A stretch of 64,000 nt of DNA from assembly GCF_963576675.1 (NCBI RefSeq), contig NC_088913.1, positions 83,699,001 through 83,763,000 of the forward strand, in the 5' to 3' direction. The stretch comes from Euphorbia lathyris. Lineage: Eukaryota; Streptophyta; Magnoliopsida; Malpighiales; Euphorbiaceae. The position numbers and the translations under genes are program-made. Shown piece after piece: positions 22,633-34,354 of the stretch (position 1 is its first letter; each line of letters begins with the position of its first letter). The notes under the pieces are model-generated. The model was not told where the DNA came from and did not search any database. It saw only the letters and a program-made list of their open reading frames with translations.

Positions 22633-23094
22633 CTAGTTAGCCGCCTCATCCGCTACACGGTTTGCCTCTCTACGTGTGAATCGGAATTCACAATGGGGAA
22701 TAGAATTAGCAATCGCGCGACAGTCCGCAAGCACTAGCCCAAGACTCGAAAAATCCTCTTCTGATTCACCACATAACGCATTAATCATTGTTTGCGCATC
22801 TCCCTCTAAACACACTGCTACGTCTCCCCGTTCCTTTACCCAACTCAGAGCCTCGCGACAAGAAATCGCCTCAGCCAGAGTAGGATGCAGATTGCCCAGT
22901 AGTGCTCTGTACCGAATAGCTACAATCGCACCTTCCTGATCCCGGATAACTGCTCCTAAACCCACTCGATCCCCCGACTAGGGAACCGCTACGTCGAAGT
23001 TGATTTTTAGGCCTTCTGTCGGTGCGATCCAGCTCGTGTTCCGCTGATTAACGTTAGTCACTGTCTCGGTGCTAGTGAACGTTTGTGCCTCATA
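22633..23094 (-). pseudogene. LINE ORF2: RNase H domain
   Basis: C-terminal RNase H of the LINE. It begins about 23060 (TSWIAPTEGLKINFDVAV), is interrupted by a stop near 22980, and continues as GLGAVIRDQEG, LAEAISCREAL (catalytic Glu), CLEGDAQTMI (catalytic Asp) and REANRVADEAAN, ending at 22633. The first catalytic Asp (NFDVAV) is present. The stop separates it from the zinc-binding part, so the copy is dead. Family role: degrades template RNA during reverse transcription. Confidence 0.8.
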
Positions 23095-23736
23095 CTAGCA
23101 GGTCCACAATTCCTCAGCTCTTGCCGCCATCGTATTCGGTGAAATTACCTTCCCATTCCACACTTTTTGATTTCTGCTAAACCAAATATACCACATCAAT
23201 GTCGCACACATCCCTGCCATCTCCGGCGTATTATTTAGCAGTATATCAGCCCACCAAGAACCAAACTCTCTCGACCCCAGACTCTGTATATGTGATACCC
23301 TCGAGCTTCGCCATACCGAAGCCGCAATATGACAGCTTACCAAGATATGTGGTATCGATTCATCGGATGCAAGACATAGCGGACATTGGACATTGACATC
23401 AACTCGTCGGGCCTGGATTGAGACTCTGGTAGGGATTATATTCCATGCTACTCGCCACATGAAATTTTTTACTTTCGGAGAGCAAGCCATATGCCACAAC
23501 TTATTCCACGGTTCATTACACACGGCCTCGGTTGGTTTTGGAAAAACCTCCATAAGCGCGTAATAAGCTGACTTAACACTGTATATTCCTTTCTTTTCTC
23601 TCCGCCAACATAGCTGGTCTTCTCTGTTACTGAGGGATATCGGGATTTGTAATATACAATTCCTAATGTCCAAAGAGAAAACCGCATCAACTCTCTCAAT
23701 ATTCCATTTCCTGTTTTCGATGAAATGTTCCACCAT
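23095..23736 (-). pseudogene. LINE ORF2: zinc-binding RT-associated domain
   Basis: About 210 residues in a frame different from the RT block upstream. It has the zf-RVT signature: GIYSVKSAYYAL, then WNKLWHMACSPKVKNFMWR, then CPLCLASDESIPHILVSC with Cys/His ligands, and WSWF-like aromatic repeats later. It lies between the RT and RNase H domains as in plant L1 elements. A frameshift near 23740-23760 joins it to the RT segment. Confidence 0.85.
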
Positions 23737-23762
23737 TCATTCTAAATCTGTCGGAGCCTCCG

Positions 23763-25409
23763 CTAATGGGGGGGTTCCCGTTTCTGTTGGTAACCATCTG
23801 TCATGCCATACTCGCGTTGTTCGTCCATTATCGATACGCAGAAACGTTTCTTTTTTTTTATCAACGGCTGAGCCTGAAGAACACTTGCCCATATCATGCT
23901 TGGGTTCAACCCCATAATAGCCTTGTGGAAATCAGTACGGGGGAAATATCTGGCTTTATAAAGGCGACTTAATAAGGATGAAGGATTTGACAGAAAATTC
24001 CAGCACTGCTTACCAAGAAAAGCCACATTAAACTCGTGAAACTGCCGGAAATTCATCCCGCCCCATTCCCGTTTCAAACACAGATACTTCCATGCCTTCC
24101 ATTTTATTCCTCTTCCCCACCAGTATGCATTTAACAGGATTTCTAATTTAGTACAAATAGATTTTGGGAGTAAAAAAATCTGAAAAGCATACGACGAAAT
24201 AGCTTGAGCCACCGCTTTAATTAGAACTTCTTTGCCCCTTTGAGATAAGCGTTTTGCGTTCCATCCCCGGACCCTTTTTTGGAGCCGATCAACAATATAC
24301 TCAAAAGTGGCTGAACGATTTATACCAACAGCAGTCGGCAGCCCAAGGTAGTAATCTTTACTGTCCATTTGCTAGACCTGCATGAAATTTGCTAGATATT
24401 CCCGCCTCTCCTGCGGAACCAATGAACTAAAGGTAATTTTTGACTTTGTAAAATTTATCTTTTGACCTGATGCTGCTTCATATTTGGTAAATATCTCTTT
24501 AACTTTTATGCATTCCTGGATAGAGGCTTTGAAGAAAAAATAATTGTCATCTGCAAACAGTAAGTGGGAAACCATTGGCGCACCACGACTGATCTGACAC
24601 CCATGAATCATCCCATTTTCTTCCGTTTGATGCATTAATGTCGTCAGTCCTTCAATGCAGAGGATAAATAGATAGGGGGAGAGAGGATCCCCCTGTCTAA
24701 GCCCTCGAGATGGTTGAAAGACTGGGAACTCGACATTCTTATTCTTTATCTGATATTCAACAAAAGAGACGCTGCTCATAATAAGGTTAATGAACTGATC
24801 AGGAAAACACATACGCTCCAAGATGGCTTTCAGATAAGCCCATTCCACCCTATCATAAGCTTTTGACATATCAACTTTAAGCGTTGCATACCCTTGTCTG
24901 CCTCCCCTCCCTAATCTAAGGGCATGCCCAACCTCATAGGCGATCATGGCATTGTCCGTGATGGACCTTTTTGGAACAAACGCACTCTGAGAGGCTGAGA
25001 TAAGTGAGTTAAGGATCTTCTTTAGTCTATTAGCAATAGCCTTCGTCATTATTTTAGCCAGGACGTTGCACAAAGAAATCGACCGTAGATCTGTCGTTTC
25101 AACCAGCGGGTTCTTCTTCGGGATTAAAACCAAATTTGTTCTGTTCAGGGTTGCTGGGATTTGTCCAGAGTTAAGGCAAGAAATACAATAGCTTGAGATA
25201 TCGATGCCAAGAGTAGCCCAGTGTTGTTGGAAAAAACCCGGGTTCAAGCCATCCAGACCTGGTGATTTATTTGGATTCATTGAAAAGACAGCATTCTTGA
25301 TTTCATCAACCGTGTAACTCCTCATTAGCTGTCGCCTCTGATCTTCTGAGACCCTAGTCTGGACTGCCTCTACACATTCATCTCCCAAACTACCTTGTGT
25401 GCGAAACAA
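23763..25409 (-). pseudogene. LINE ORF2: reverse transcriptase
   Basis: Group II-intron-like RT core: NPNKSPGLDGLNPGFFQ, LVLIPKK, RSISLCNVLAKI, QSAFVPKRSI, VDMSKAYDRVEW (first catalytic Asp), SRGLRQGDPLSPYLFIL and FADD at about 24555 (catalytic Asp pair). The FADD is followed by NYFFF instead of the usual SLLFF-type run. The frame is cut by a stop at 24372 and goes on in the same frame through LGLPTAVG and the thumb region to 23763. Stops and frameshifts rule out activity. Confidence 0.88.
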
Positions 25410-25435
25410 CTTTTCAAATTGGTTCTATATTGACT

Positions 25436-26584
25436 CTACAAGACCCGAGTTCCAAGTACTGTGAACTCCATACTCATTGATGAGGCCATCGTAATCATTC
25501 TTCCGTTTTCACAATTTAACAGACATGTGGAAAATCTGCTATTTTGATCACCTTCACAGAGCCATTGGATCTTTGATCTTTGTTTCCAATAGACTTCCTG
25601 TTCGAATCTAACCTTTTCAAGCTCGCATCTGATTTCTAAAGCTTTCGGACTGTCTGACCTGTCGCGGAGATCCTCTAGGCGAGACTTCAGCCCCTTCGCC
25701 CGACCTTTGAACTGAAGACGAAAATTCCGTCCCCAGGCACGGACTCTTTCGCGACAAGTCGCCAATCTAGTATGGAAAAGTTCTCCTCCTGAACTCACTC
25801 AGCAGTTATTGATGACCTGTTTGCATGAATCTTCTAGGCCCCAAGCGTTCTCATAACGAAAGTCTCCCAGATTCGACTGATGTACTTCTTCTGTTTCCAA
25901 AACTAGTACCGAGTGATCAGATTGAGTAGACACGCAATTCCGTATTATAGCTGCACCGAATCTGTCTAACCATCTCTGGTTTGCGAAACCTCTGTCTAAT
26001 TTTTCTTCCATCTGAACCTGTCCGTGTTGACTCTGACACCACGTGAATTGATACTTGCACATTGGTATTTCAGATAATGCGCAATAATCAATAGTGGACC
26101 TGAAACCTTATACTAACGACTCCGGGTGTCTCCTTCCTCCTTGTTTTTCAAAATTGAAAAGCATGTTGTTGAAATCGCCAAGAACCACCCAAGCTAGATC
26201 ATACTTGCCTGATAAATTTTTCAGAGTTTGCCATGACTGTGATCTCCTGCTTCTTTCAGGGGATCCATAAAAGCCCGTTAATCTCCATTCCTCGACCCCC
26301 GGTGTTGAAATTCTGACATCAATGAAGTTTGATCCGTATTGTAAAAGATTAACCGAGAGTTCTTGTTTCCATAACAATGCCACCCCTCCACCACTACGAA
26401 CACTAGGCACTGCGAACTGCCTCTCAAAACCCAAATCTTTCTGTAAACGAACTATTGCTTCATTACCCACCATAGTCTCCATAAGGAAAATAATACTGGG
26501 CCTGTGGGCTTGGATGAGCTCTTTAAGCTCTCTAACTGTCTCGAGGTTGCCCACACCTCGACAGTTCCAGCTAATGCAAATCAT
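25436..26584 (-). pseudogene. LINE ORF2: endonuclease and linker
   Basis: Starts MICISWNCRGVGN at 26584. AP-endonuclease-like landmarks follow: FLMETM (catalytic Glu), GGGVALLW, LTGFYGSP and VVLGDFNNM, where active relatives have GDFN. A stop at 26108 and another at 25799 interrupt one continuous frame. After the endonuclease comes the spacer, with SDHSVLVLE (the conserved SDH) and FRYENAW, and a helical linker to 25436. Target-nicking enzyme of the LINE; inactive here. Confidence 0.88.
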
Positions 26585-26628
26585 AGCTTCTGGCTGGCCC
26601 CTTACTTGGAACCTGACGATATCTCTGT

Positions 26629-26648
26629 TCCACGCTCACCGCACCAAT
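26629..26648 (-). other. Primer-site copy appended to a 3' LTR
   Basis: Minus strand: after the LTR end come AT and TGGTGCGGTGAGCGTGGA, identical to the primer-binding sites at 36150-36167 and 44139-44156. Sequence beyond the 18th base differs in all three places and here is LINE. A canonical integrated 3' LTR should be followed at once by target DNA. See findings. Confidence 0.85.
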
Positions 26649-27161
26649 TGGTAACTAGCGATGAACTTCTGACCGGATTCCTTCCCTGTGGGGGCGTTGT
26701 TGGGTTCGATGGGGGGGAAGCTCCAATGCCAAAGTCAGTATAGAAATAATGAATAAACTATATTGACAAGAGAAGGGTTTAGAGCGAGAATGTGAATGTG
26801 TACCTCAATAGCTTGTGATGCAAGCTATTTATAGTCATGTGATCGTAACTCCCAATAACCAGAAAGTCTCCATTAAGACCTCATTAATGGGGGTTACGGA
26901 TCTCCTTTAAGCGTGGCCGTTAGCTCATTAACGGACCATTAATTGCCTTTATTGGGAATCAGCTCAACCGTTCGGCGGGCGGATCGAGGCAAGATGGCGG
27001 GTCTCACGTAGGTTTGACTACGGATAGCGTGTGGCAGAGTCTAGGTGATCCGCCACTCAAATGACTTGCTTGAAAAGCCATTGCTTTTCAGACCGCCCAA
27101 ATACACGGCCGTTTTGGTAAATATCCTTTTTGATCCCGTGGATAATATCCCGATGTTATCA
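26649..27161 (-). repeat. 3' LTR of the minus-strand Tat element (513 bp)
   Basis: Plus strand TGGTAACTAGCG...GATGTTATCA, the same length as the LTR at 36170-36682. It contains a TATA-like CTATAAATAG (minus strand) near 26830. Confidence 0.92.
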
Positions 27162-27176
27162 AAAGCCCCCCTAAGT
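27162..27176 (-). other. Polypurine tract
   Basis: Minus strand CTTAGGGGGGCTTTT directly before the LTR; the sister element has the same tract at 53119-53133. Confidence 0.8.
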
Positions 27177-27454
27177 TCCGTTAAAGTCCTTTAGGGCTTT
27201 TGCACTTCCTTGCACGCCGTCATAATGAATCGCATTTATTGTTGCTCTGTTCCAGGCCATTCACTGAGCGACAGGTGTCCTAGGCGCGTTGCTCGAGGTA
27301 AATGGCGATACCTTCTTCAACCTCTCTTTTTCTCTTTCCGCTTCATTTGCTATTTTCATGCTCGCGTTTTCTCAAAGTTTTTCCGGCGTCAAGAAGCTTC
27401 AAAACTTTAGATTTTCCATGTAAGTGAAACTTCTCGTCGTGTTTCTAGTTTTTT

Positions 27455-29671
27455 ATGAGTTCTTCTTCTGAATCTACCATTGAACTTTTTAATTTGACTT
27501 CCCCCTCTGAGCCCTATTTTTAGCTGGTCTTCTTCCGAGGACTCGAGTTCGTCCGAAAGTACCCCTAGTTGTGATTTGTCGGAGTTAAGTAACATGGTGA
27601 GGGAGAGTAGGAATCGTCGTTTTTGTTTAATTAGAGCCCAGACCCTTTCCGTCGCTGTGACCCAAACTGCTCCGGCAATAGATTCTAGGAGCTTTTCCAG
27701 AATGGAGGCTTCCCCTTCGACTCCGATTAGGAAAAAGATGCCTCGTACATAGACTACTCCGTCTCGTATGGGCGTCGCGGATCTGGCTGATTTGGCGGAT
27801 CGCTATCAATGGATTAAAGATTATGAGATCGAGTTGGCGGCTGCCCATCAACGACCCGCCTGTCCGCCTGTAGGGTACCTATCTGTATATAGTAGTCATG
27901 TGGAGAGAGGATTCTGTCTTCCTCTTTCTCAAATGATGGCGGACATCCTGGAGTTTTTTGGGATCACTGTCTGCCAGCTGCATCCAAATGGCTGGTTGGA
28001 TATTGCTCTAGATTGTTACTTAGCTTCAAACCTGGGGGTAGTCTGTAATCCTCGTGTCTTCCGGTCTCTTCACAAACCCACGAAGCGTAAATCCGAGTCT
28101 TTCTACACTTTCGCCAAAGTCTAAAGTTATTCGCCCTTCTGCGGTAAGATGTCGAACGTCCATCTTTGGGACGAAAATTTTTTCTTTGCTAAGGTGAAAA
28201 AGGATGAACCCCTGGGATTCCCGTCGGTTTGGAATGCCAAACCTCTATACATGGCTGGAGATTTACGTATACTGACGGACAGCGATGAGAAAGTGGCAGA
28301 TCTCATGAAAAGCATCAAGATGGATGCTTGGACGTATGCCGATGCTTTGGAATTCATGATGAATGACATTCCTCTGGTCCGCCGTGAGGGGGATGTGATT
28401 ACTTACGTGAAGTTTACACAACTTGATGAAGGTAACTTTGTTTCTTCCTTGAACTTTAATTATTTCGTTGTTCCCTTGTCAGGGGTTTGTTTGAGACCAG
28501 TTGCGCCCTTGTAGAGATGCGTAAAAAACAGAAGGAGCTGGAGGCCCAAAAAGATACGCAGGTGGCGGATCCCTGTAAGAGCTCCGGGAAGCGTCCTTCT
28601 GAAGGCGTCGTGGATCCCCCTCTTAAGAAAAAGAGATTCGCCGCTGCTGGTGGAGAAAAGTTATTGGCGGATGCCATGAGAGCCGAGAAGCCTAGGATGG
28701 AGCTTGAGCAGGTACGTTTACTTTACCGTTTTTCCTTCTTCTATCATGGATCTTAATTTGGGCCTTCTAATTTTTACATAGGTGGTTAAGCCTGACTTGG
28801 GAGGGCATTGGCTCGCTAAGTATGGTGATAAAGGGTCCCTGAGGAATGAGTCAGTTATCAATGATCTTGACGAGGCCCTCGGTCAACTTGGTGAAGTACA
28901 GGAGAACCAAAACAAGTTCTCCGGATCAGCCCATGCCAAGATGGGGAAAAGGGATCTCCTTTTGGTGAGTTTTCCTTATTTTGCATTTTTGGATGAAAGA
29001 GTGATCTCCTTTGGGGAGACTTTTGTTTCTTACATCATCCTTTGCTTTGATAGGTGTATACGCACATGCGTGCTATGGAGGCGGATCTACTCCAACGGGT
29101 GGCGGATAAAGCGACCATAAAAAGGCTGGAGAAAGAGGTTGCCATCGCTAATGCAAATGTTGCTTCCGCCATTGCCCTTAATGAGAGTAAAGACGCAGAG
29201 ATCCGCAGCCTGAAGGGGAAGATGGAGGAGATGGAGGAGGATGCTAAGAATCACAAAGCTGCCTTGTTGAACGCGGAGATCCTGGCGGGAGAACGTGCTT
29301 ATTACTATGGCGAATGGATTATGGCATACGTTAAGCTTTCCTACCCCGAAATTGATTTTGTGGACCCGGAGTACGTGGTCCCGGAGGTTGAGGATTGCCT
29401 TAAATATCGCAAGATCCTGAACGTTAAGGATTTCATCCGCGATCAAATTCGGAAGGAGCTGAGCGGATCAACCGAGGAGAGCAAGCCTGTTGTTGATCTT
29501 GAATTAGATGACCTCGGCGAAGCATCCCAGGGGGTGGGTGACAAGAGCAATGATTTGATAATTGATTGTACGGTTCCTCAGGAAGGAACTATTACTGCGG
29601 AGAAGGAGGTTCCTCCAGATGGCGCATGTTTAGAGAAAGACGCTAAGGAGGATACTCCTGTAAATGTTTAA
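27455..29671 (+). pseudogene. Antisense spliced ORF of Tat element
   Basis: Opposite strand to gag-pol. Ser/Glu-rich N-terminus from the ATG at 27455, then SRMGVADLADLADRYQW, LPLSQMMADILEFFGIT, LHPNGWLDIALDCYL and MSNVHLWDENFFF: the 'putative gypsy-type transposon' (PF04195-like) domain. GT-AG introns are 28712-28781 (70 nt) and 28965-29053 (89 nt), both phase 0. The last exon, 29054-29671, is an acidic coiled coil (ATIKRLEKEVAIANANVASA). Stops at 27521, 27748 and 28122 and frameshifts break exon 1; a 51-nt GT...AG gap at 28432-28482 would join exons one base out of frame. Extra ORFs, often antisense, are known in Tat elements; function unknown. Confidence 0.8.
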
Positions 29672-30334
29672 ATGTAACTTAAGTACAATTTAATCCTTTT
29701 TTCAACCATTATTTTTACTTTACGCTATATATCTTTCAGCAAGTAAATTTCTAGGTTTTAGGACTTATTTTGTTGGTTCAAGGTAGGTGGCCAGCCGTAC
29801 CCTGGAATGTGAGCCTTTTTGAAGGCTTTGAAGCTTTTATTCCTTTAGAGGAAGTTAAGCTGCCTTAGGCGATCGATTTGCTTCCTATCTTTGAGGTGAA
29901 TCGATCCGCCACTAGGACTTGAAACTCTTCTTTGGAAAGAGTATTTGAGAGTGTAAAGATCTCACGTCTGAGAAATGTTTTAACTCTGTCTTTGACGGTG
30001 ATCAATTATTTCCTATCTTTGAGGTGAATTGATCCGCCGCTGAGATTATTCTCCTATCTTTGAGGAGAAAGTAGTTATGCCATGATAGCATTATTCTACT
30101 GTGAGAATGCGTTTGTTGTCTCCCCCTTTTTGAATCTGGAATATTTATATTACTGCAAGAAAAATACTCAAGGAAGAATTTGCAAGATGAAAATTTCTCT
30201 TTATTAAATGGCGATTCGCCTTATTACAACGAATTGGTCTTATGTGTGAGCCTCGTTAAAACCTTTAATAAGAAAAACCACATAGGATAAAACCTTACTA
30301 AAGGAAAAGGAGTACTCAAGACCTTGGTTACATT
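29672..30334. other. Convergence zone between antisense ORF and pol
   Basis: Non-coding. CCTATCTTTGAGGTGAA-like words recur three times (about 29888, 30011, 30052), two followed by CGATCCGCC-type words. A GTAAGGTTTTATCC/AAAACC block near 30250-30300 is shared with the sister element. Both converging transcripts must end here. Confidence 0.6.
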
Positions 30335-33300
30335 TTACTCTCTAGCGAAATACTTAAGGAGGTTCTGAATATTCCATGTCCGTGGCAATGTGTTTCCCTC
30401 CATATATTGGATCTTGAAGGTGGCGGGTCTAATTTTGGTGATTATCTTGTATGGCCCCGTCCAGGTGACCCCCAACTTTCCTTTGCCCTCCGCGGATTGA
30501 ATCTTGTCCGCTTTCCGGAGCACTAGATCTCCTGGGTTCAGATCCACAAGCTTGGCGTGTCTGTCATGATATGCCGCAATCCTCTGTTTGTAGGCGACCA
30601 TTCGTATATATGCTCTCTCCCTTTTTGCTTCCAGTTAGTCGAGGCTTTCCATCAACCTTTGGCCATTCTTGTCTTCATAATAAAATAAGACTCTGTCGCT
30701 AGGGACCTGAATCTCGATGGGGATCACAGCTTCTATGCCGTAGGAGAGGGCGAATGGTGATTCGCATGTTGTTGTCCGAGGTGTGGTTCTGTATGCCCAT
30801 AGAACATTCATTAGCTGATCCGCCCACTTTTTGTTATGCTCACCCAGTCTCTCTTTTATGCCCTTGACAATCGTTCGATTTTTTACCTCGGTCATTCCGT
30901 TGGATTGGGGGTAGTAAACAGAGGCGAACCTGTTTTGAATGCCTTGGCTTTCGCAGAATGTTCTGAACTCTCCACAATTGAACTGCGTCCCGTTGTCAGT
31001 GATAATCGTGTGGGGAACCCCGAATCTTCCGACTATGTTGTCTCTGACAAACTCGACCATCCGCTCTGCTTTTATGGAGGAGACACCTTCGGCCTCTACC
31101 CACTTCGTAAAGTGGTCTACAACTACTACCATATATTTCTTTTGTCTCTTGGTAGGGGGAAAAGGACCGACAATATCGATTCCCCAGACAGCAAAAGGTC
31201 GTCCTTCTATAATGGGCTTTTGCAGGTGCTTAGCCATGTGAGACTCGTTTGCATGGACTTGGCAATTATGACACGTCTCTACCAGCTTCTGTGCGTCGAG
31301 TTCTGCCTTGGGCCAATAAAATCCGGATAGCCTGGACTTTTTCAAAATGGAGGCGGATGCTTCATGGGCTCCGCAAGCACCTTCATGTAGTTCTTTAAGG
31401 ATCTCTCGTCCTTCCTCCATCGTAACACATTTCAACCAGGGGTGACCAAAAGATTTCCTATACAGCTGACCATTTATTATAGAAAAGTATGCGGCCTTTC
31501 TCAGCGTCCGTTTAGCCTCTTCTTTATCTTGAGGCAAAGTCCCAGTTGAGAGATATTGCTGGATCGGTGATCTCCAATCCCATACGGCAGGCGAGAGAAG
31601 AGCTACAACTTCAGGGGCGAATGTCGGTCTGTCCTTTACCTCGAATGGGCACTGAAGGTCCGCCCACTGATCCTTGCTCGAAGCTAGTTTAGCCAAGTGA
31701 TCCGCTTTTGTGTTTAATCCTCGCAACACGTGAACTAGCTCCCAGTTGGTTTCTTTAGTCTCCAAATGGTGCAATAGCTTTTTGGCCTCCTCTACATACT
31801 TGACCAGAGTTTCATCTTTTACATCAAAGTTTTTGATCACCTGATTGACCATCAGTTTAGAATCGCTATAGATCATAACTCGTTCTGGCGTGATCTCTTT
31901 CAGCAGGCGTAGTCCCAATATCAAGGCTTCATATTCTGCGGCGTTATTCGTTGCAGGGAACTCTAACTTCGCAGCATAATGCAACTTGATGTAGTGAGGT
32001 CCCTTGATTACCACACCTATTCCGGCACCTTCCGCCGAAGAGGTACCATCTGTGTACATTGTCCATTCTTCCACTTTTGGCTTGGGAAGGTTTATGCCTT
32101 CTTCGGTGAATTCATTCACAAAGTCTGCCAAGACTTGGCTTTTTAAGGCGGATCTGCCTTCATAACGAACATCAAACTCGCCCAGGCGGATCGCCCACTC
32201 CATTAGCCTCCCTGAAGTTTCCGGCTTTTGTAATACCTTCCTCATAGGTATGTTGGTATGAACGATGACCGTGTGTGCCTGAAAATAAGGTCTCAGGCGG
32301 ATTGAAGTGGTGACCACTGCCAAGGCCATCTTGTCCAATCTTGAATATCGGGTTTCGGCATCTTTTAAGACTTTGCTTACGTAGTAGATCGGATATTGTT
32401 GGCCATCTTCTTCCCTTATCATGACTGTGAAAACCACTTTATCAGTAGCAGAAACATACATGTACAGGTTCTCAGCTTCCAAAGGTTTGCTCATTAGAGG
32501 CGGTTCTGATAGGAAGCGCTTGATCCCTTTGAAGGCCTGCTTGCAATCTTCATTCCACTCGAAGCCTTTCTGCTTTTTGATTACTTCATAAAAAGGTTGG
32601 CATGTACGAGCAGAGCATGAGATGAATCGATCAAGTGCTATGATCCCCCCATTAAGGCGTTGCACTTCTCTGACATTTTGTGGCGCCTTCATGTCCAACA
32701 CTACTTTGATTTTATCTGGATTGGGACCTACTCCCTTCTGGCTGATCATGTATCCCAGGAATTTTCCATAAGTTGCTCCAAAAGTACACTTCTCAGGATT
32801 TAGCTTGATGTTGTGGTGACGAAGGACTCCGAGGACTTCCCTTATGTCCTCCGCATGTCTCTCCATGGTGGTGCTTTTGATGATCATGTCATCCACATAG
32901 ACTGAGAAGTTGTCACCTTTTCTTCCTTCGAATATTTTGTTCATCATCCGCTGGTAGGTAGCTCCAGCGTTCTTAAGCCCAAAAGGCATGACTTTGAAGC
33001 AATAAGTCGCCTGGTGAGTTACGAAGGAAGTCTTGATCCTGTCTGATGGCTCTATGAGGATCTGGTGATAACTCGACTTCACATCCGTGAAGGAATATAC
33101 TGTATGTCCTGCGGTTCCGTCGACAAGGATGTCAATGCAAGGCAGAGGGTAGTTGTCTTTGGGACAAGCCTTATTAAGGTCCGTGGAATCAATACACATG
33201 CGGTACGATCCGCCTGCCTTTTTAACCAGGACCACATTCGCCAGCCACTGGGTGTAAATAACTTCCTCAATGGCGTCCGCCTTTTTCAGTTTAGATATCT

Positions 33301-33641
33301 CTTCCTCTATTACTTTGTCTCTCTGGCCCATGATTCCTTCTCTTCTGAGCCACTGGGACCGCATCTTCGGCGATATTGAGTTTGTGAGTGATCACATCTG
33401 GACTGACCCCTATGAGGATCTCATCCTTCCAAGCGAACACATCTTCCGAATCGAGGAGAACCTTCGTAACATCCTCCTTAACCTCAACTTTTAGCCCTTT
33501 GGCGATCCGTACCTACTTACCATCTGAAATGAGGAACATTTCTGTGTCTCCCAGGGCCATTGTGATGAGTTCATCTTCTTCGTCCTCTTTGGACTGGGGG
33601 CGAATCGATAAGGATGTAGAGTATGTCTCCTGAGCAACCTT
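30335..33641 (-). pseudogene. pol: Tat pol: RT, RNase H, second RNase H, integrase
   Basis: A 909-codon open stretch (33364-30635) is the least damaged polyprotein in the window. RT: TDLNKACPKDNYPLP, YSFTDVKSSYHQI, FKVMPFGLKNAGATYQ and catalytic YVDD near 32890. Ty3 RNase H follows (ENLYMYVSATD). A second RNase H of archaeal type begins MYTDGTSS near 32055, with YEALILGLRLL and YSDSKLMVNQV. Integrase: zinc motif HEGACGAHEAS...CHNCQVH, then catalytic WGIDIVGP, TDNGTQF and GMTEV. The frame stops at 30635 (TAA where the sister has CAA) and resumes to a GPY-type end, WNIQNLLKYFARE, at 30335. The RT N-terminus (33365-33641) is frameshifted. Confidence 0.92.
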
Positions 33642-34277
33642 CTAGTTCCCTTTGATCATCACACCTCCCTTGGCAGTAGGGATGTACATCGTCAAATGGC
33701 GTATCGATATGAGAGCCGCCACTTCTGAGATGAAAGGCCACCCTAAGATGATGTTGTATGCCAATAGACCATCCATGATGGAGAACTCCAGATCTCCCAT
33801 CCATACTTGGTCTTCATCCACTAATTCGCATTCCAGTGTTACTTGGCCCTTTGTCTGGATTGTGTGACCCGTCACTCCCAAAATATCTACAATGGTGGTC
33901 TCGATTTGAATAGGGTCAACCTTGAGTTTGGCGAATGCACCTCTGGTGATGACATTACAAGAACTGCCAGTGTCTACCATCACTCTCTTCATTTCCCATC
34001 CTTCCACCATCATAGTAATGACAAGAGCGTCTACATGTGGGGAGATAGCCGGACCAACGTCTACAAAGGGACGGTTGAGTGATGCTCTATCTAGAGCAAT
34101 GGTTTTTGCTTTCTTTACCGCAGGCTGATATCCTAGTCCGCCAGCGATAACATTAATGACCCCCTTAGCCTTTTTCTTCGGCTCATCTCTGGGTTTATCA
34201 CCATCTCCCTTCTTGTCATTCTGGACGAACCTGTCCAGCTTTCCTCTCTCGATAAGCCTCTCAATCTCCCTAGCCAA
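33642..34277 (-). pseudogene. Tat aspartic protease region
   Basis: Part of the gag-pol polyprotein, in its own frame. The catalytic motif VDTGSSCNVI lies near 33975, followed by VDILGVTGHTIQTKG and YNIILGWPFI, where the sister reads ILGRPFI, the usual retroviral-type protease end. The preceding LDRASLNRPFVDV linker is conserved. A stop at 33642 and a frameshift at 34278-34354 separate it from its neighbours. It would cut the polyprotein. Confidence 0.88.
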
Positions 34278-34354
34278 CTCCCAGCATGCATCTGTATCAT
34301 GACCGTTCCTCTTGTGGTACTTGCAATAATTCTTGGGGTTTTCCCCATGTTGGT

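Noticed and set aside
30836..31330. Open frame of 164 codons on the plus strand, antisense to integrase.
   Set aside because: Shadow of the conserved integrase coding sequence; the real antisense gene lies outside pol.
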